Positions 29,605 to 38,662 of a stretch of DNA of 64,000 nucleotides are shown in pieces. Source of the DNA: Elusimicrobiota bacterium (lineage in GTDB: Bacteria; Elusimicrobiota; Elusimicrobia; UBA1565; UBA9628); NCBI GenBank assembly GCA_016218575.1, contig JACRDN010000006.1, forward strand, positions 1-64,000. The letters run 5' to 3'. A model generated the notes under the pieces. That model was given only the letters and a program-made list of their open reading frames with translations. It did not search any database and had not been told where the DNA came from. The position numbers were made by a program, and so were the translations under genes. Position 1 is the first letter of the stretch. Each line of letters starts with the position of its first letter.

Positions 29605-29939
29605 GGCAGAAGGGCGGACGCCATCCGTCTCTCGAAATCTTGAGGGAGCTGGACGAAAAGGCGCCTCTCGGCGGGAAGAAGCCGCTCCAGCACCGGAGCG
29701 ATGGCGGCCAGGGGCAAGCCGCAAAATAAAAAGTATCTTTCCGAAAAATCCAGCCCCAAGTACAACTGCGCTGCCCGCGGGGCTTCCAGCAGCTTAAAAA
29801 GCACGAGCTTGCCGAGGGGCTCGAATTTCGGCCAGGACTCCCGCAACCCGTCCAAATCCGCTCCGAGCAGGAGCGCCTTCAATTCCCCGTAGGCCCCGGC
29901 CTTGAGCATCCCCGCGGCCATCTTGAAAAATAAGGACAC
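29601..29939 (-). CDS. small helical protein of unknown function upstream of recO
   Basis: 112 residues from a GTG start (or 106 from the ATG at 29921). It looks all-helical with repeating Leu/Ala patterns (GELKALLLGADLDGLRESWP, LAAIAPVLERLLPAERRLFVQLP). This faintly recalls the superhelical MgtE N-domain, but I would not assign it. The end is coupled to recO (ATGA). It starts divergently from the exported protein at 29963 across only 23 nt, so their promoters overlap. Confidence 0.65.
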   Translation of the reverse strand: MSLFFKMAAGMLKAGAYGELKALLLGADLDGLRESWPKFEPLGKLVLFKLLEAPRAAQLYLGLDFSERYFLFCGLPLAAIAPVLERLLPAERRLFVQLPQDFERRMASALLP

Positions 29940-29956
29940 GCTAAATTATATATGAT
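29923..29956. promoter_or_regulatory. overlapping divergent promoters
   Basis: On the plus strand TTGAAA (29923-29928), 18 nt, then TATATA (29947-29952) or TATGAT (29951-29956) precedes the ATG at 29963. On the minus strand TATAAT (29950-29945) lies 5 nt before the GTG at 29939. The two -10 regions share bases, so only one direction can be opened at a time. Confidence 0.5.
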
Positions 29957-29962
29957 ACCCGC

Positions 29963-30595
29963 ATGGCAATGAAGAGAATTTTCGCCCTGCTCGCCCTTCT
30001 TTGCGCCTGCCTCGGGCCGGCCCGGGCCGCCGGCGACTGGGACGGCGCCATGGGGAAGTCCTTTTCAGCCCTCTTGGCCTTAAAAGATTCACGCCCGCGG
30101 CTTTCCCCAGAACTCAACCGCTACCTGGACCAGGCCCGGGTCCTAGAGCTCCTCATGAAGGCCTATCTCGGGCCCGAGGAGGACAGGCAGGGCGTGAGGG
30201 CCCACGCGGTGAGGTCGGAAACTCTTTTCGTGGCGATACCAGAGGGGAAATTGACCGAGGCCTACGGGCGCCTGCGCGCGCTGCGCGAGCTCAAATACAT
30301 ACTGCCTCAGCTCCAAGGGGGAACCGCCGTGATCCAAGGCGATGCGGCCGGAAAGACCGAGCATCTGGTCCGGTGGTTCAAGCCCGCGTTCCTGGGAAGC
30401 CTCAGGGCCTTGGCGCGCGCCGAGGAGGGCAGAAGGGCCATCCGGGGCCTGGTGGATTGGGGCTCGCGCGCCAAGATATTCACGAGCCCCTTCATGAACG
30501 AGGATTTCCCGTTCCTCACCGAGGATGAGCGCCGAGAGCTCAGCGAGCCCGGATCCGAATCGGAGTCAAGCGCAGTACGGGAAACCTCTCGCTAA
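29963..30595 (+). CDS. exported protein of unknown function
   Basis: The 210-residue protein has a signal peptide (MKRIFALLALLCACLGPARA, cut before AGDWDG) and a mostly helical mature part with no motif I recognise. The C-terminus is Ser/Glu-rich. Two ATG codons six bases apart are possible starts; neither has a Shine-Dalgarno, and the -10 box ends about 10 nt upstream. Its last 56 bp overlap the end of the membrane protein gene on the other strand. Confidence 0.7.
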   Translation: MAMKRIFALLALLCACLGPARAAGDWDGAMGKSFSALLALKDSRPRLSPELNRYLDQARVLELLMKAYLGPEEDRQGVRAHAVRSETLFVAIPEGKLTEAYGRLRALRELKYILPQLQGGTAVIQGDAAGKTEHLVRWFKPAFLGSLRALARAEEGRRAIRGLVDWGSRAKIFTSPFMNEDFPFLTEDERRELSEPGSESESSAVRETSR

Positions 30596-32000
30596 GAGAG
30601 AAATAGCCGGGGCTGTTGATGATCTTGCCGCGCAGTCTCTTGGGCGGGCCCATAAGGCCCAAATAGTAGAGCCCCGCCCCCAGATCCTCGAACTCAAAGC
30701 GGCCTGATGAGTCCAGGGAGGCGCTGGCACTCAAGACCCCGGTGCCCGGCGCGGCAGAGGTGCCAGCAGCGACGTAGAAGAGCCCCACCTTCATGGAATC
30801 GGCGGGCGCCAAGTCCGACAATACCGAGCCGCTCACCCGACCTCGCCGGAAATTCTCGACCGGAGAGGCCTCCACCTTCTTCTCGTAGATGGGCCAGAGG
30901 TTGTCGATCTTGTACAGCCAGGCCCGGGCGCGTGCCTCGTCGCCGAAGCGCGCGTAGGCGGCCGAGAACGCCTCGAAAATGTATTGAGACTGCGTCACGT
31001 CCTCGAAGCCCTCCGCGCGAGTCCTGGCCAGCTCCGCCAAGGCCTCCAGGCTCTCGTAGCGCTCCCGGGTCAAGGGTCCGGCCCGGATCAGGGCCAAGGC
31101 CTTGCGATAATCGGGATAAGCCTGGGAGGAGCAGCAGAGGGAAGCGCTCTCCAAGGCGGGATCCGGCTCCCACCAGAAAAGCCAGCCTCGGCGCAGGGCT
31201 TCGAGCCCATCCCGGGTGAAAATGCTCCGGAAGTCCCTCTCCCTGAGGTACCAAAAGATCTTGCGCAGATTATCGGGGGCGATGCTCAAGCCATTCCACC
31301 GCGCCTTCAGCATCTCGACGGCGTAAGGCTTTCCCGCTCTCGGGTAGAGCCAGGCCAAGCTCATCGCGGCATCCGGCTCGGAGGAAAGCCCGGCGGCCTG
31401 CGAGAGGCTTTGAGGCCCGTAGCCCCAGGTCCTGCGCAAGCGCAGGTCCATGGCCGCGGTGCAAACAACAGAGACCGCGAAAACCGCGGCGATCATCCTC
31501 CAAGCCACCGGACGGAAATCATCCTGCAGAAGGGTCATCATGACGAGGACCATGGCGCTTCCCAAAATCCATGGGGAAAGACTCGTCAGGAACAAGCCCC
31601 AAAAGCTTCCCCGCAGATTCAGGGCCGCGGCGTAGGAGAGCCAAAGCCGGCCAAGAAGTCCGAACCCCGAGAAGGCCAGGCCCGCGCCAGAGCCCAGGAA
31701 AGCTCCAGAAAATTTACGTTCCGGGGGGCGCAGAAAAGCGAAGACGAGGCCTCCCAGGGCAGTCACCTCGATCGTCCGGAAAAGGACCTCCGCGCATTCC
31801 AAGGAGACGAACTCTCCAGAGGGAATGTAGTGGCGCAGGCTCACCCAGGAAAGGCCGCGCCACGACCACAGGGCCAGCAGGAAATAAGCCGCGGCGCGGC
31901 GGTAGCAGCCGTGCGCGGGATCGCGCTTATGCTGGACCAGGAAATGGAACAAACCGGCCAAGGCCAAGCCCAGAAACAAATCCAAGAGTTGCGCTGGCAC
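30540..32000 (-). CDS. multi-pass membrane protein with a C-terminal carboxypeptidase-regulatory-like domain
   Basis: I do not recognise the family. The 486-residue protein has six or seven hydrophobic segments in the first 200 residues, a soluble helical middle (about 210-390, tetratricopeptide-like in spacing, e.g. IFEAFSAAYARFGDEARARAWL), and a beta-sandwich-like end (GSVLSDLAPADSMKVGLFYV, SLDSSGRFEFEDLGAGLYYL) of the kind used as carrier domains outside the cell. The start is GTG at 32000. It lies 17 nt after acs and may be cotranscribed with it. Confidence 0.65.
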   Translation of the reverse strand: MPAQLLDLFLGLALAGLFHFLVQHKRDPAHGCYRRAAAYFLLALWSWRGLSWVSLRHYIPSGEFVSLECAEVLFRTIEVTALGGLVFAFLRPPERKFSGAFLGSGAGLAFSGFGLLGRLWLSYAAALNLRGSFWGLFLTSLSPWILGSAMVLVMMTLLQDDFRPVAWRMIAAVFAVSVVCTAAMDLRLRRTWGYGPQSLSQAAGLSSEPDAAMSLAWLYPRAGKPYAVEMLKARWNGLSIAPDNLRKIFWYLRERDFRSIFTRDGLEALRRGWLFWWEPDPALESASLCCSSQAYPDYRKALALIRAGPLTRERYESLEALAELARTRAEGFEDVTQSQYIFEAFSAAYARFGDEARARAWLYKIDNLWPIYEKKVEASPVENFRRGRVSGSVLSDLAPADSMKVGLFYVAAGTSAAPGTGVLSASASLDSSGRFEFEDLGAGLYYLGLMGPPKRLRGKIINSPGYFSLSERFPVLRLTPIRIRAR

Positions 32001-32017
32001 AAATGGAGATTCTACCT

Positions 32018-33976
32018 CTATTCAGAGTCCTCGGCGCTCTGGAGCTTGGAGAGAATCGAGAGGTCCTCTAGCGTCGTCACGTCTCCCAGAACGCCCTGTC
32101 CGGCCGCGATTTCCCGCAGGAGACGGCGCATGATCTTGCCGGAGCGGGTCTTGGGAAGAGTCTCGGTGAAGCGGATCTCAGAGGGCTTGGCTATGGACCC
32201 GATCACCTTGCCCACGTGTTGGCGCAGCTCCTCCTTGAAATCATCGCTGGGGGCGCGCTTTCCGGCCAAGGTAACGAAAGCAGTGATCGCCTGCCCCTGG
32301 ATTTCGTCCGGCCGGCCGACCACCGCCGCCTCGGCCACGCCCGGGTGACTCACCAGGGCCGACTCGATCTCCATGGTGGACAACCGGTGCCCAGAGACGT
32401 TGAGGACGTCGTCGATTCGGCCCAAAATCCAAAAATAGCCGCTCGAATCCTTGCGCGCGCCGTCCCCAGTGAAGTAAATTCCGGGAATCTGAGAAAAGTA
32501 CTGGCTGCGGTAGCGCTCCGGATCTGCATGAATGGTGCGCAGCATCGCGGGCCAAGGCCTTTTGATGACGAGGTAGCCGCCCACCTTTGCCGGCACGGGA
32601 CGGCCCTCCTTGTCCACGACCTCAGCCTCGATTCCGGGAAAGGGCAAGGTTGCAGAGCCAGGCTTGGTCGCCGTGGCTCCGGGGAGGGGGGAAATCATGA
32701 TGGCCCCGGTCTCGGTCTGCCACCAGGTGTCCACGATCGGGCAGCATCCCCGGCCGATCGCGCGTTGATACCAAAGCCAAGCCTGCGGATTGATGGGCTC
32801 TCCGACCGTGCCCAAGAGGCGCAGGGAGGAAAGGTCGTGCTTGGCGGGCCATTCCTCGCCTAGGCGCATGAAGGTCCTGATGGCCGTGGGCGCGGTGTAA
32901 AAAATATTGACCCGATGCCTCTCGATCATGGACCAGAAGCGGTCCGGCCGGGGATGCAGAGGCGCCCCTTCATAAATGAAGACGGTAGCGCCGTTGGCCA
33001 GCGGCCCGTAAACCACGTAGGAATGCCCCGTGATCCAGCCCACGTCGGCCGTGCACCAAAAAACGTCCTCTTCGCGCAGGTCGAAGATCCATTTGCAGCT
33101 GAGCGCCACCTGCGTGAGGTAGCCGCCGGTGGTGTGCAGGACTCCCTTGGGCTTGCCCGTGCTCCCGGAGGTATAGAGGATGAAGAGGGGGTGCTCGCTG
33201 TTGAGGGGCGTTGGCGGACAATCGACCGACGCCTTGGCCAAGAGCTCGTGCCACCAGTCGTCTCGCCCCTCCTGCCAGGAAACCTCGACGCCCGCACGGC
33301 GCAGGACGATGACGGTCGACACACCCGGGCACGACCTCAACGCCTCATCGATGGAATCCTTGAGCCTTAGGACCGCGCCGCGCCGATAAGAGCCATCCGC
33401 GGTGACCACGACCTTGGCCTGGGCATCGTTGATGCGGTCTCGCAGCGCTTCGGCCGAGAAGCCGGCGAAAATCACGCTGTGCACGGCCCCGATGCGCGCG
33501 CAGCCCAGCATCGCCACCACGGCCTCCGGCACCATGGGCATGTAAAGGGCCACGCGGTCGCCGGGCTCCACGCCCAAGGATTTCAACGCGTTGGCGAAGC
33601 GGCAAACCTCGTCATGGAGCTGCTGGTAGGTCAAAGTACGGATTTCTCCGGGCTCTCCCTCCCAGACGAGGGCGGCTTTGTTGCGGCGAGGCCCGGCCAG
33701 GTGGCGGTCCAAGCAATTGGCCGAGGCGTTGAGCCTTCCTCCCAGGAACCACTGCGCCAAGGGAGGGCTCCACTTCAGCACCTTCTTGAAAGGCCTCATC
33801 CAATCCAGCTCCAGCGCGGCCGCGGTCCAGAAGGCATCGGGGTCGCGGCGGGCCTTGAGCCGCAAGGACTGGAGGGCCGAAAAACTTCCGATATGCGCCT
33901 TGCGCCGGAAAGAGGAGCTCGGCTTATACAGGCGCTTTTCCCTTAATAAAACCCTGATTCCTTGTTCCGTGGACAT
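32018..33976 (-). CDS. acs: acetyl-CoA synthetase (AMP-forming)
   Basis: It activates acetate to acetyl-CoA by way of acetyl-AMP. The 652-residue length is typical. Motifs are [20 protein letters not shown] (AMP-binding), [59 protein letters not shown], and the regulatory lysine in [13 protein letters not shown] that is acetylated in known homologues. GGGAGGTGATTC gives a strong ribosome binding site, and an extended -10 box (TGTTAGAAT) lies 19 nt before the ATG. A propionyl-CoA synthetase role cannot be excluded from sequence. Confidence 0.93.
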   Translation of the reverse strand: MSTEQGIRVLLREKRLYKPSSSFRRKAHIGSFSALQSLRLKARRDPDAFWTAAALELDWMRPFKKVLKWSPPLAQWFLGGRLNASANCLDRHLAGPRRNKAALVWEGEPGEIRTLTYQQLHDEVCRFANALKSLGVEPGDRVALYMPMVPEAVVAMLGCARIGAVHSVIFAGFSAEALRDRINDAQAKVVVTADGSYRRGAVLRLKDSIDEALRSCPGVSTVIVLRRAGVEVSWQEGRDDWWHELLAKASVDCPPTPLNSEHPLFILYTSGSTGKPKGVLHTTGGYLTQVALSCKWIFDLREEDVFWCTADVGWITGHSYVVYGPLANGATVFIYEGAPLHPRPDRFWSMIERHRVNIFYTAPTAIRTFMRLGEEWPAKHDLSSLRLLGTVGEPINPQAWLWYQRAIGRGCCPIVDTWWQTETGAIMISPLPGATATKPGSATLPFPGIEAEVVDKEGRPVPAKVGGYLVIKRPWPAMLRTIHADPERYRSQYFSQIPGIYFTGDGARKDSSGYFWILGRIDDVLNVSGHRLSTMEIESALVSHPGVAEAAVVGRPDEIQGQAITAFVTLAGKRAPSDDFKEELRQHVGKVIGSIAKPSEIRFTETLPKTRSGKIMRRLLREIAAGQGVLGDVTTLEDLSILSKLQSAEDSE

Positions 33977-33995
33977 GAATCACCTCCCGAGCCGC

Positions 33996-34017
33996 ATTCT
34001 AACATTTTTTGTATAAT
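33996..34017. promoter_or_regulatory. divergent promoters for acs and rpmH
   Basis: On the minus strand TGTTAGAAT (34004-33996) is an extended -10 for acs. On the plus strand TATAAT (34012-34017) lies 6 nt before the rpmH ATG, so the rpmH message would start at its initiation codon. No convincing -35 is seen for either. Confidence 0.6.
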
Positions 34018-34023
34018 AGCTTT

Positions 34024-34161
34024 ATGTTACCCACATATAGGCCGCATAACCGCAAACGTCGCAAGAAAATCGGATTTCGAGCCAGGATGTCCACCACGGG
34101 CGGACGGAAAGTTCTCAAGCGCAGGCGCCAGAAAGGTCGGCATATCTTGATTGCCGCTTAA
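34024..34161 (+). CDS. rpmH: 50S ribosomal protein L34
   Basis: 45 residues, reading [20 protein letters not shown], then the hallmark [20 protein letters not shown]. The first residues replace the usual MKRTYQP with MLPTYRP but the rest is canonical. No Shine-Dalgarno; a TATAAT sits 6 nt upstream. It overlaps the rnpA start by 11 nt. Confidence 0.96.
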   Translation: MLPTYRPHNRKRRKKIGFRARMSTTGGRKVLKRRRQKGRHILIAA

Positions 34162-34531
34162 ACGGCAGGGCTTGGGGCCCGACGCCCGCTTGAGCGGGCG
34201 CAAGCGCTTCGGGCGGCTGTTCTCGGAGGGCCGCAGAATAGCGGGCCGCAACATCGTCCTTTGGTTTCGCAGCCCCATCCGAGACGCCGCCGCCCCCCAA
34301 CCGCCGGAACCAGCGAGGCTGGGCCTGGCGGTCAGCGCGAAACTGGGAAATGCGGTTCTGCGAAACCGCCTCAAAAGGCTGGCTCGGGAGGCTTTCCGCC
34401 TCAACCGAGCCAGCTTGAAGCTTGGCTGCGACATGGTCGTTTATTTGCGCCCCGGATGCCGCTGGACCGGGCTGCCGGAGGCCGAGAAGGATCTCTTGGC
34501 CATCTGCAGGAAAGCGGACATTCTCGAATGA
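34151..34531 (+). CDS. rnpA: ribonuclease P protein component
   Basis: The protein subunit that assists RNase P RNA in trimming tRNA 5' ends; 126 residues. It has [23 protein letters not shown] at the start, [20 protein letters not shown], and [24 protein letters not shown]. The signature is [13 protein letters not shown]. The start is probably TTG at 34151, inside the end of rpmH; a second TTG at about 34172 is possible. The end is coupled to yidD. Confidence 0.92.
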   Translation: MPLKRQGLGPDARLSGRKRFGRLFSEGRRIAGRNIVLWFRSPIRDAAAPQPPEPARLGLAVSAKLGNAVLRNRLKRLAREAFRLNRASLKLGCDMVVYLRPGCRWTGLPEAEKDLLAICRKADILE

Positions 34532-34755
34532 TAACATCACCGCGATGGATTCTGCGCCGGGCCGTCGGCCTCTATCGGAAAGTCTCGAGATTTCTGATGC
34601 CGCCTTCCTGCCGCTTCCATCCCAGCTGCTCGGAATACGCCGCCCTGGCCCTCGACCGGCATTCTCTGTGCCGGGCATTGCGTCTCATTTCCGGCCGCCT
34701 CCTGCGCTGCCATCCCTGGCATGCCGGGGGATGCGACCCCGTTCCCAACGCCTAG
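34528..34755 (+). CDS. yidD: membrane protein insertion efficiency factor YidD
   Basis: 75 residues containing the whole family core: [36 protein letters not shown] and [16 protein letters not shown], with the conserved Cys residues. The start overlaps the rnpA stop (ATGA). The position between rnpA and yidC is the standard one. Confidence 0.94.
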   Translation: MITSPRWILRRAVGLYRKVSRFLMPPSCRFHPSCSEYAALALDRHSLCRALRLISGRLLRCHPWHAGGCDPVPNA

Positions 34756-34766
34756 GAAAAATAAAA

Positions 34767-36266
34767 ATGGAAAAAAATCTATTGCTCGCCGTCACACTTT
34801 CCGTGGGAGTCTACGCGTTATGGTTCGGCCTGGTTGAGAAACGCCTGGCTCCTCCCAGGCCGGCACCGTCGATGCCGGCGGCGCTCTCCCCTAGAAGTCC
34901 CTCCTCTTCCCAGAATTCTCCCGCCAAGCCAGAGCGGGCCGGCCTCGAAGCTGAAGCGGAAATTCTGGCCTTGGGCAAAACCCAGGCCCGAGTGCATCCC
35001 CTGGGCGCCTCCTTGGTCAGTTACCGCTACGAGGAGCCCTTGGGAACGGTAGAGCTGATCGAGGACCCCCAGCCCGGCTTCTTGGCCGCATGGCCCGAGT
35101 TACGATTCAAAAGGAACCGCTCCGCTCCCGGGGTCGTTTACCAGGCGGCCAGGCCGGACGGGGTCAAAATCATCAAGGAATTCATCCCAGAGAGCGAGGG
35201 ACGCCTGCCCCGCCTGCGGCTGACTTTGCTCAACCAGACGCGCAAGCCTCAGCAGACCCAAGCCTGGAGCCTCAGCCTGGGCCCGGGCCTGGGCACCATC
35301 GCCAGCGAAAGCGCCGAGAACCACAAGGTATGGCGGGCCTTGGCATTGAAGGACCCCGGCGCGGGACTCAAGGGCAAGATCGAGGTTTTAAAGCCCGGAA
35401 ATTACCAGGGCCCCTACCGCTGGGTTGGAATCGACAACCGCTATTTCCTGGCCGCAGTGATCCCCGACTTCAAGGACTTCGAGCTGGTCGAGAGCCGCTG
35501 GCCCCCGCAAATCATCCTCACGGCCAAAAGCATGGCTCTGGAGCCCGGCCAGTCGCGCTCATGGGAGCTTCCCTTCTATGTGGGAGCCAAGGGGCATACC
35601 TGGCTTTCCCGCTACGGAGCCGGGCTCGAACGATCCATCGACTTCGGATTCTTCGCGCAGCTCGGCCGGATGGTCCTGCAGATCCTCAACTTCCTGCATT
35701 CCAAGATCGGGAACTGGGGCTGGTCCATCATACTTCTGACCGCGCTTCTTCAACTGGCATTATTCCCCTTGACCTACAAGAGCCTCAAAGCCATGTCCGC
35801 CATGAAGCGTCTGCAGCCGGATATCTCCCGCATCCAGCAGAAGTACGGCAAGGACCCCCAGCGCCTGAACGCGGAGATGCTGGAGCTTTACAAGAAGCAC
35901 GGGGCCAATCCCTTGGGCGGCTGCCTCCCGATGCTCCTGCAGATGCCGGTGTTCATCGCGCTCTACAACGCCTTGCGAAACGCCTGGGAGCTCCATGGCG
36001 CCCCCTGGATATTTTGGATCAAGGATCTCTCCGCCAAGGATCCCTACTACATACTGCCGCTGGTCATGGGAGGGCTGATGTTCGCGCAAAACAAGCTCAA
36101 CCCCCCGTCCACCGACCCTAGCCAGGCGGCGATGATGACATGGATGCCCGTAATCTTCACCTTCATGTTCCTCAGATTCCCATCGGGGCTGGTGCTCTAC
36201 TGGATGACGAACAGCCTTCTCAGCGCCACCCAGCAGCTACTGCTCAAGAAACGCTTTAATTCCTAA
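34767..36266 (+). CDS. yidC: membrane protein insertase YidC
   Basis: It inserts and folds inner-membrane proteins, with or without SecYEG. The 499-residue protein is the Gram-negative form: an N-terminal membrane anchor (LLLAVTLSVGVYALWFGLVE), a large periplasmic beta domain (about 60-295, e.g. LGTVELIEDPQPGFLAAWP), then the conserved insertase core with WGWSIILLTALLQLALFPLT, MKRLQPDISRIQQKYGKDPQ, KHGANPLGGCLPMLLQMPVF and LYWMTNSLLSATQQ. The large periplasmic domain argues for a two-membrane envelope. AGGA lies 9 nt or so before the ATG. Confidence 0.96.
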   Translation: MEKNLLLAVTLSVGVYALWFGLVEKRLAPPRPAPSMPAALSPRSPSSSQNSPAKPERAGLEAEAEILALGKTQARVHPLGASLVSYRYEEPLGTVELIEDPQPGFLAAWPELRFKRNRSAPGVVYQAARPDGVKIIKEFIPESEGRLPRLRLTLLNQTRKPQQTQAWSLSLGPGLGTIASESAENHKVWRALALKDPGAGLKGKIEVLKPGNYQGPYRWVGIDNRYFLAAVIPDFKDFELVESRWPPQIILTAKSMALEPGQSRSWELPFYVGAKGHTWLSRYGAGLERSIDFGFFAQLGRMVLQILNFLHSKIGNWGWSIILLTALLQLALFPLTYKSLKAMSAMKRLQPDISRIQQKYGKDPQRLNAEMLELYKKHGANPLGGCLPMLLQMPVFIALYNALRNAWELHGAPWIFWIKDLSAKDPYYILPLVMGGLMFAQNKLNPPSTDPSQAAMMTWMPVIFTFMFLRFPSGLVLYWMTNSLLSATQQLLLKKRFNS

Positions 36267-36288
36267 GGCCCTAATAACCGGAGGAAGG

Positions 36289-37002
36289 ATGGAAGGCATC
36301 GAAAGCGAAGGAAAAACAGTCGCCCAAGCCGTAGAGAACGCATTGAAAAAGACAGGGCTGCGCCGGGATCAAGTCGAGGTCCTGATTCTCCAAGAGGCCG
36401 CGGCCGGCTTCATGGGCCTCGGAGGCAGGAATGCGCGCGTGCGCATCGCGGAAAAGAGATGGGGAGCAGAAGCGCCGGCGCCTGCCCGTATGGAAGGCGG
36501 TCAGGCACCGCGGAAACAGACTCCAGCGGCCGCGGCCGTGGATCCTCAAAAAGCTTGCCACGCCGCCAAGGCCCTTGCCGCCGAGATTCTCGGGCTCATG
36601 GGTTTCAAGGACGCGGTATTGAGCGCGGAGTGGGACGATATCCAAGAAAGGCTCCTGTTGAAAGTGGACTCCGCCGATGCCAAGAAACTCGCCTCCGGCG
36701 ACGGCCGGACTCTTGAGGCCATGCAGTTCCTTTTGTCCATCATGCTCAACCGCCGCCTTGGCGCCTCCGTGGCGATTCAACTCGACGCGCTCGGCTATTG
36801 GGCCAAAAAAGAGAATGAAATCATGGAGCAGGTTCAGCGCGGCATCGACCTGGTGAAAAGTTCGCACAAGCCCTACCGCCTGCCGCCCATGGAGCCCGCC
36901 ATGCGCCGGCTCGTTCACAGGAGACTGGCCGACCACCCCGACATAGTCACGGCCTCGGAGGGAGAGGGATCTTGGCGCAAAATCGTGATAAAACCGCGCT
37001 AA
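36289..37002 (+). CDS. khpB: RNA-binding protein KhpB (Jag/SpoIIIJ-associated)
   Basis: 237 residues with the three domains of the family: Jag-N (EGIESEGKTVAQAVENALKK and AAAGFMGLGGRNARVRI), a linker, a KH domain (DGRTLEAMQFLLSIMLNRRL), and a C-terminal R3H domain (PPMEPAMRRLVHRRLADHPD followed by TASEGEGSWRKIVI). GGAGGAAGG precedes the ATG. The stop codon lies immediately before the palindromic repeat element. Confidence 0.93.
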   Translation: MEGIESEGKTVAQAVENALKKTGLRRDQVEVLILQEAAAGFMGLGGRNARVRIAEKRWGAEAPAPARMEGGQAPRKQTPAAAAVDPQKACHAAKALAAEILGLMGFKDAVLSAEWDDIQERLLLKVDSADAKKLASGDGRTLEAMQFLLSIMLNRRLGASVAIQLDALGYWAKKENEIMEQVQRGIDLVKSSHKPYRLPPMEPAMRRLVHRRLADHPDIVTASEGEGSWRKIVIKPR

Positions 37003-37273
37003 GGGGTCGCTTCATAATAATATGAGCCCTTTGCCAGGGCGATATTGGAGCGAGACAAGGATCGAGGAGCGAGCATACCCGCAGCGGTATGTGAGCGAGG
37101 AGAGACGAAGTCGCAGCCCAATAGCGCCCTGGCCCCCCTCGGGGGAGGCTCGTCTTTGGCCAATTCCATCGTTGCTCGTCGGTCACATAGCTACCGCTAT
37201 GCTCCCTCCTCGCGCCTCGAACTTGTCTCAAAGCCGAACCTCCAAATGGCTCATATTATTATGACGCGACCCC
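37003..37273 (+). repeat. palindromic repeat element, copy 2 (complete, three-way-junction shape)
   Basis: Terminal inverted repeats of 26 bp (37003-37028 with 37248-37273) match at 25 positions. Two inner stems follow: 37033-37048 with 37118-37133 (15 of 16) and 37144-37159 with 37228-37243 (13 of 16). Each encloses a core with a small hairpin: CATACC/GGTATG at 37074-37091 and CATAGC/GCTATG at 37186-37201. A CCCCC-TC-GGGGG hairpin sits at the centre. The right terminal repeat contains the mnmE start codon. Same family as 1-243, opposite orientation. Confidence 0.88.
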
Positions 37274-38637
37274 TAACGGACACCATCGCGGCCGTGGCGA
37301 CTCCGGCCGGGTCAGGCGCCTTGGGCATCGTGCGCCTAAGCGGCCCCGCGGCCCTGCCGATCGGGCAGTCCCTGCTCCGCCTCAAGGCCGACAAAGCCCT
37401 GGCGGGCAGAAGAGCGGCCTGGGCCGAGATTTTCTGGATGGGGGAACTCTTGGACGAGTGCGTGGCCACCTATTTCCCGGCCTCGGCAAGCCCGACCGGA
37501 GAGGACTTGCTCGAGCTCTCCTGCCACGGCTCCCCGTACATTCTGGGCCGCGCCCTCCAGATCTGCCTCGAGGCCGGCGCCAGGCACGCCGCCCCGGGGG
37601 AATTTACTTTGCGCTCCTTCTTGAACGGCCGCATGGACCTGGCCCAGGCCGAGGCCGTCTGCGAGCTCATCGGGGCACGCAGCCGCAGAGCCCATCGCAA
37701 CGCCCTCTGCCACCTGAAGGGAGGCCTGTCCCGCCGGATAGCGGCCCTGCGCGAGCCGATATTGGAGCTACTGGTCCGGCTCGAGGCTTGCCTGGACCAT
37801 CCGGAGGAGGACCTGCCTTCTCTATCCCCCTTGGAGCTCGAGCGGAAAGCCGCCGAAGCCGAAAAAACCCTCGCGGAGTTGGGAAAGACCTTCCGCCAAG
37901 GCCGGTTTCTGCGGCAAGGAGCGCGGGTATGCCTGGCCGGAAGGCCCAACGCCGGCAAATCCAGCCTCTTGAACGCGCTATTGGGAATCGAGCGCGCCAT
38001 CGTCTGCCAGAGCCCGGGCACCACCCGCGACACGCTGGAGGAGTGCCTGGAAATCCAGGGGCTGCCCTGCCTCCTGATCGACACCGCGGGCCTGGGCCAA
38101 AACGCCTCGGATCCTGCGGAGAATATCGGCATGGAGCGGGCTCGAGAGGCTCTAAAATCATCGGATCTCGTGCTCCTGGTCGTGGACGGATCAAGCGCCT
38201 TGGACCCCAAGGATCTGGAAGTGCACGACTCTATCCTGGGCATGGCGCGGGAAGGGGGATGCCAGACTCTGGTCGTGCGCAGCAAATCCGACCTGCCTTC
38301 GCGGGTCAATGGCCTCTCCTGCGACGCCGCGGTCTCGGCCAAGACCGGAGAGGGCCTGGGCGGACTGTCCCGGCTCGTGGTCGAGCGCCTGGCCGCGCCC
38401 GAGGAGCAAGGAGAGACGCTGGTCGTGACCTCCCAGCGCCATATCCGCTCGCTCGATGACGCGGCCAGGGAGCTGGCCCTGGCCGGACACACTCCCGCGC
38501 GGCATCCCGGCCGCTGGGAGGACCGCGCCGCCTGCCATTTGCGCCAAGCCCTGCAAGCCTTGGACGAGATAACGGGGCAGGGCGCGCCGGACGAGGTCCT
38601 GCGCGAGGTATTCTCGCGCTTTTGCATCGGAAAATAA
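37261..38637 (+). CDS. mnmE: tRNA modification GTPase MnmE
   Basis: With MnmG it installs the cmnm5 group on wobble uridine. The 458-residue protein has the N-terminal TrmE domain (DTIAAVATPAGSGALGIVRL, ELSCHGSPYILGRALQICLE, GEFTLRSFLNGRMDLAQAEA), a G domain with GRPNAGKSSLLNALL, DTAGLGQNASDPAENIGMER and a weak NKxD equivalent, and the C-terminal FCIGK with the functional cysteine. The start codon and first four codons lie within the terminal repeat of the palindromic element, and no Shine-Dalgarno is present. Confidence 0.95.
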   Translation: MTRPLTDTIAAVATPAGSGALGIVRLSGPAALPIGQSLLRLKADKALAGRRAAWAEIFWMGELLDECVATYFPASASPTGEDLLELSCHGSPYILGRALQICLEAGARHAAPGEFTLRSFLNGRMDLAQAEAVCELIGARSRRAHRNALCHLKGGLSRRIAALREPILELLVRLEACLDHPEEDLPSLSPLELERKAAEAEKTLAELGKTFRQGRFLRQGARVCLAGRPNAGKSSLLNALLGIERAIVCQSPGTTRDTLEECLEIQGLPCLLIDTAGLGQNASDPAENIGMERAREALKSSDLVLLVVDGSSALDPKDLEVHDSILGMAREGGCQTLVVRSKSDLPSRVNGLSCDAAVSAKTGEGLGGLSRLVVERLAAPEEQGETLVVTSQRHIRSLDDAARELALAGHTPARHPGRWEDRAACHLRQALQALDEITGQGAPDEVLREVFSRFCIGK

Positions 38638-38662
38638 TTTGGAAGAATGGAAGAGGAAAGGA

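Noticed and set aside
30984-32348. 454-codon plus-strand frame across the membrane protein and acs genes
   Set aside because: It runs antisense through two genes and shows only low-complexity Gly/Pro/Gln sequence.
34018-34034. TTACCCACA near the rpmH start as a DnaA box and origin
   Set aside because: It is within the rpmH coding sequence, differs from the consensus, stands alone, and there is no dnaA or AT-rich unwinding region nearby.
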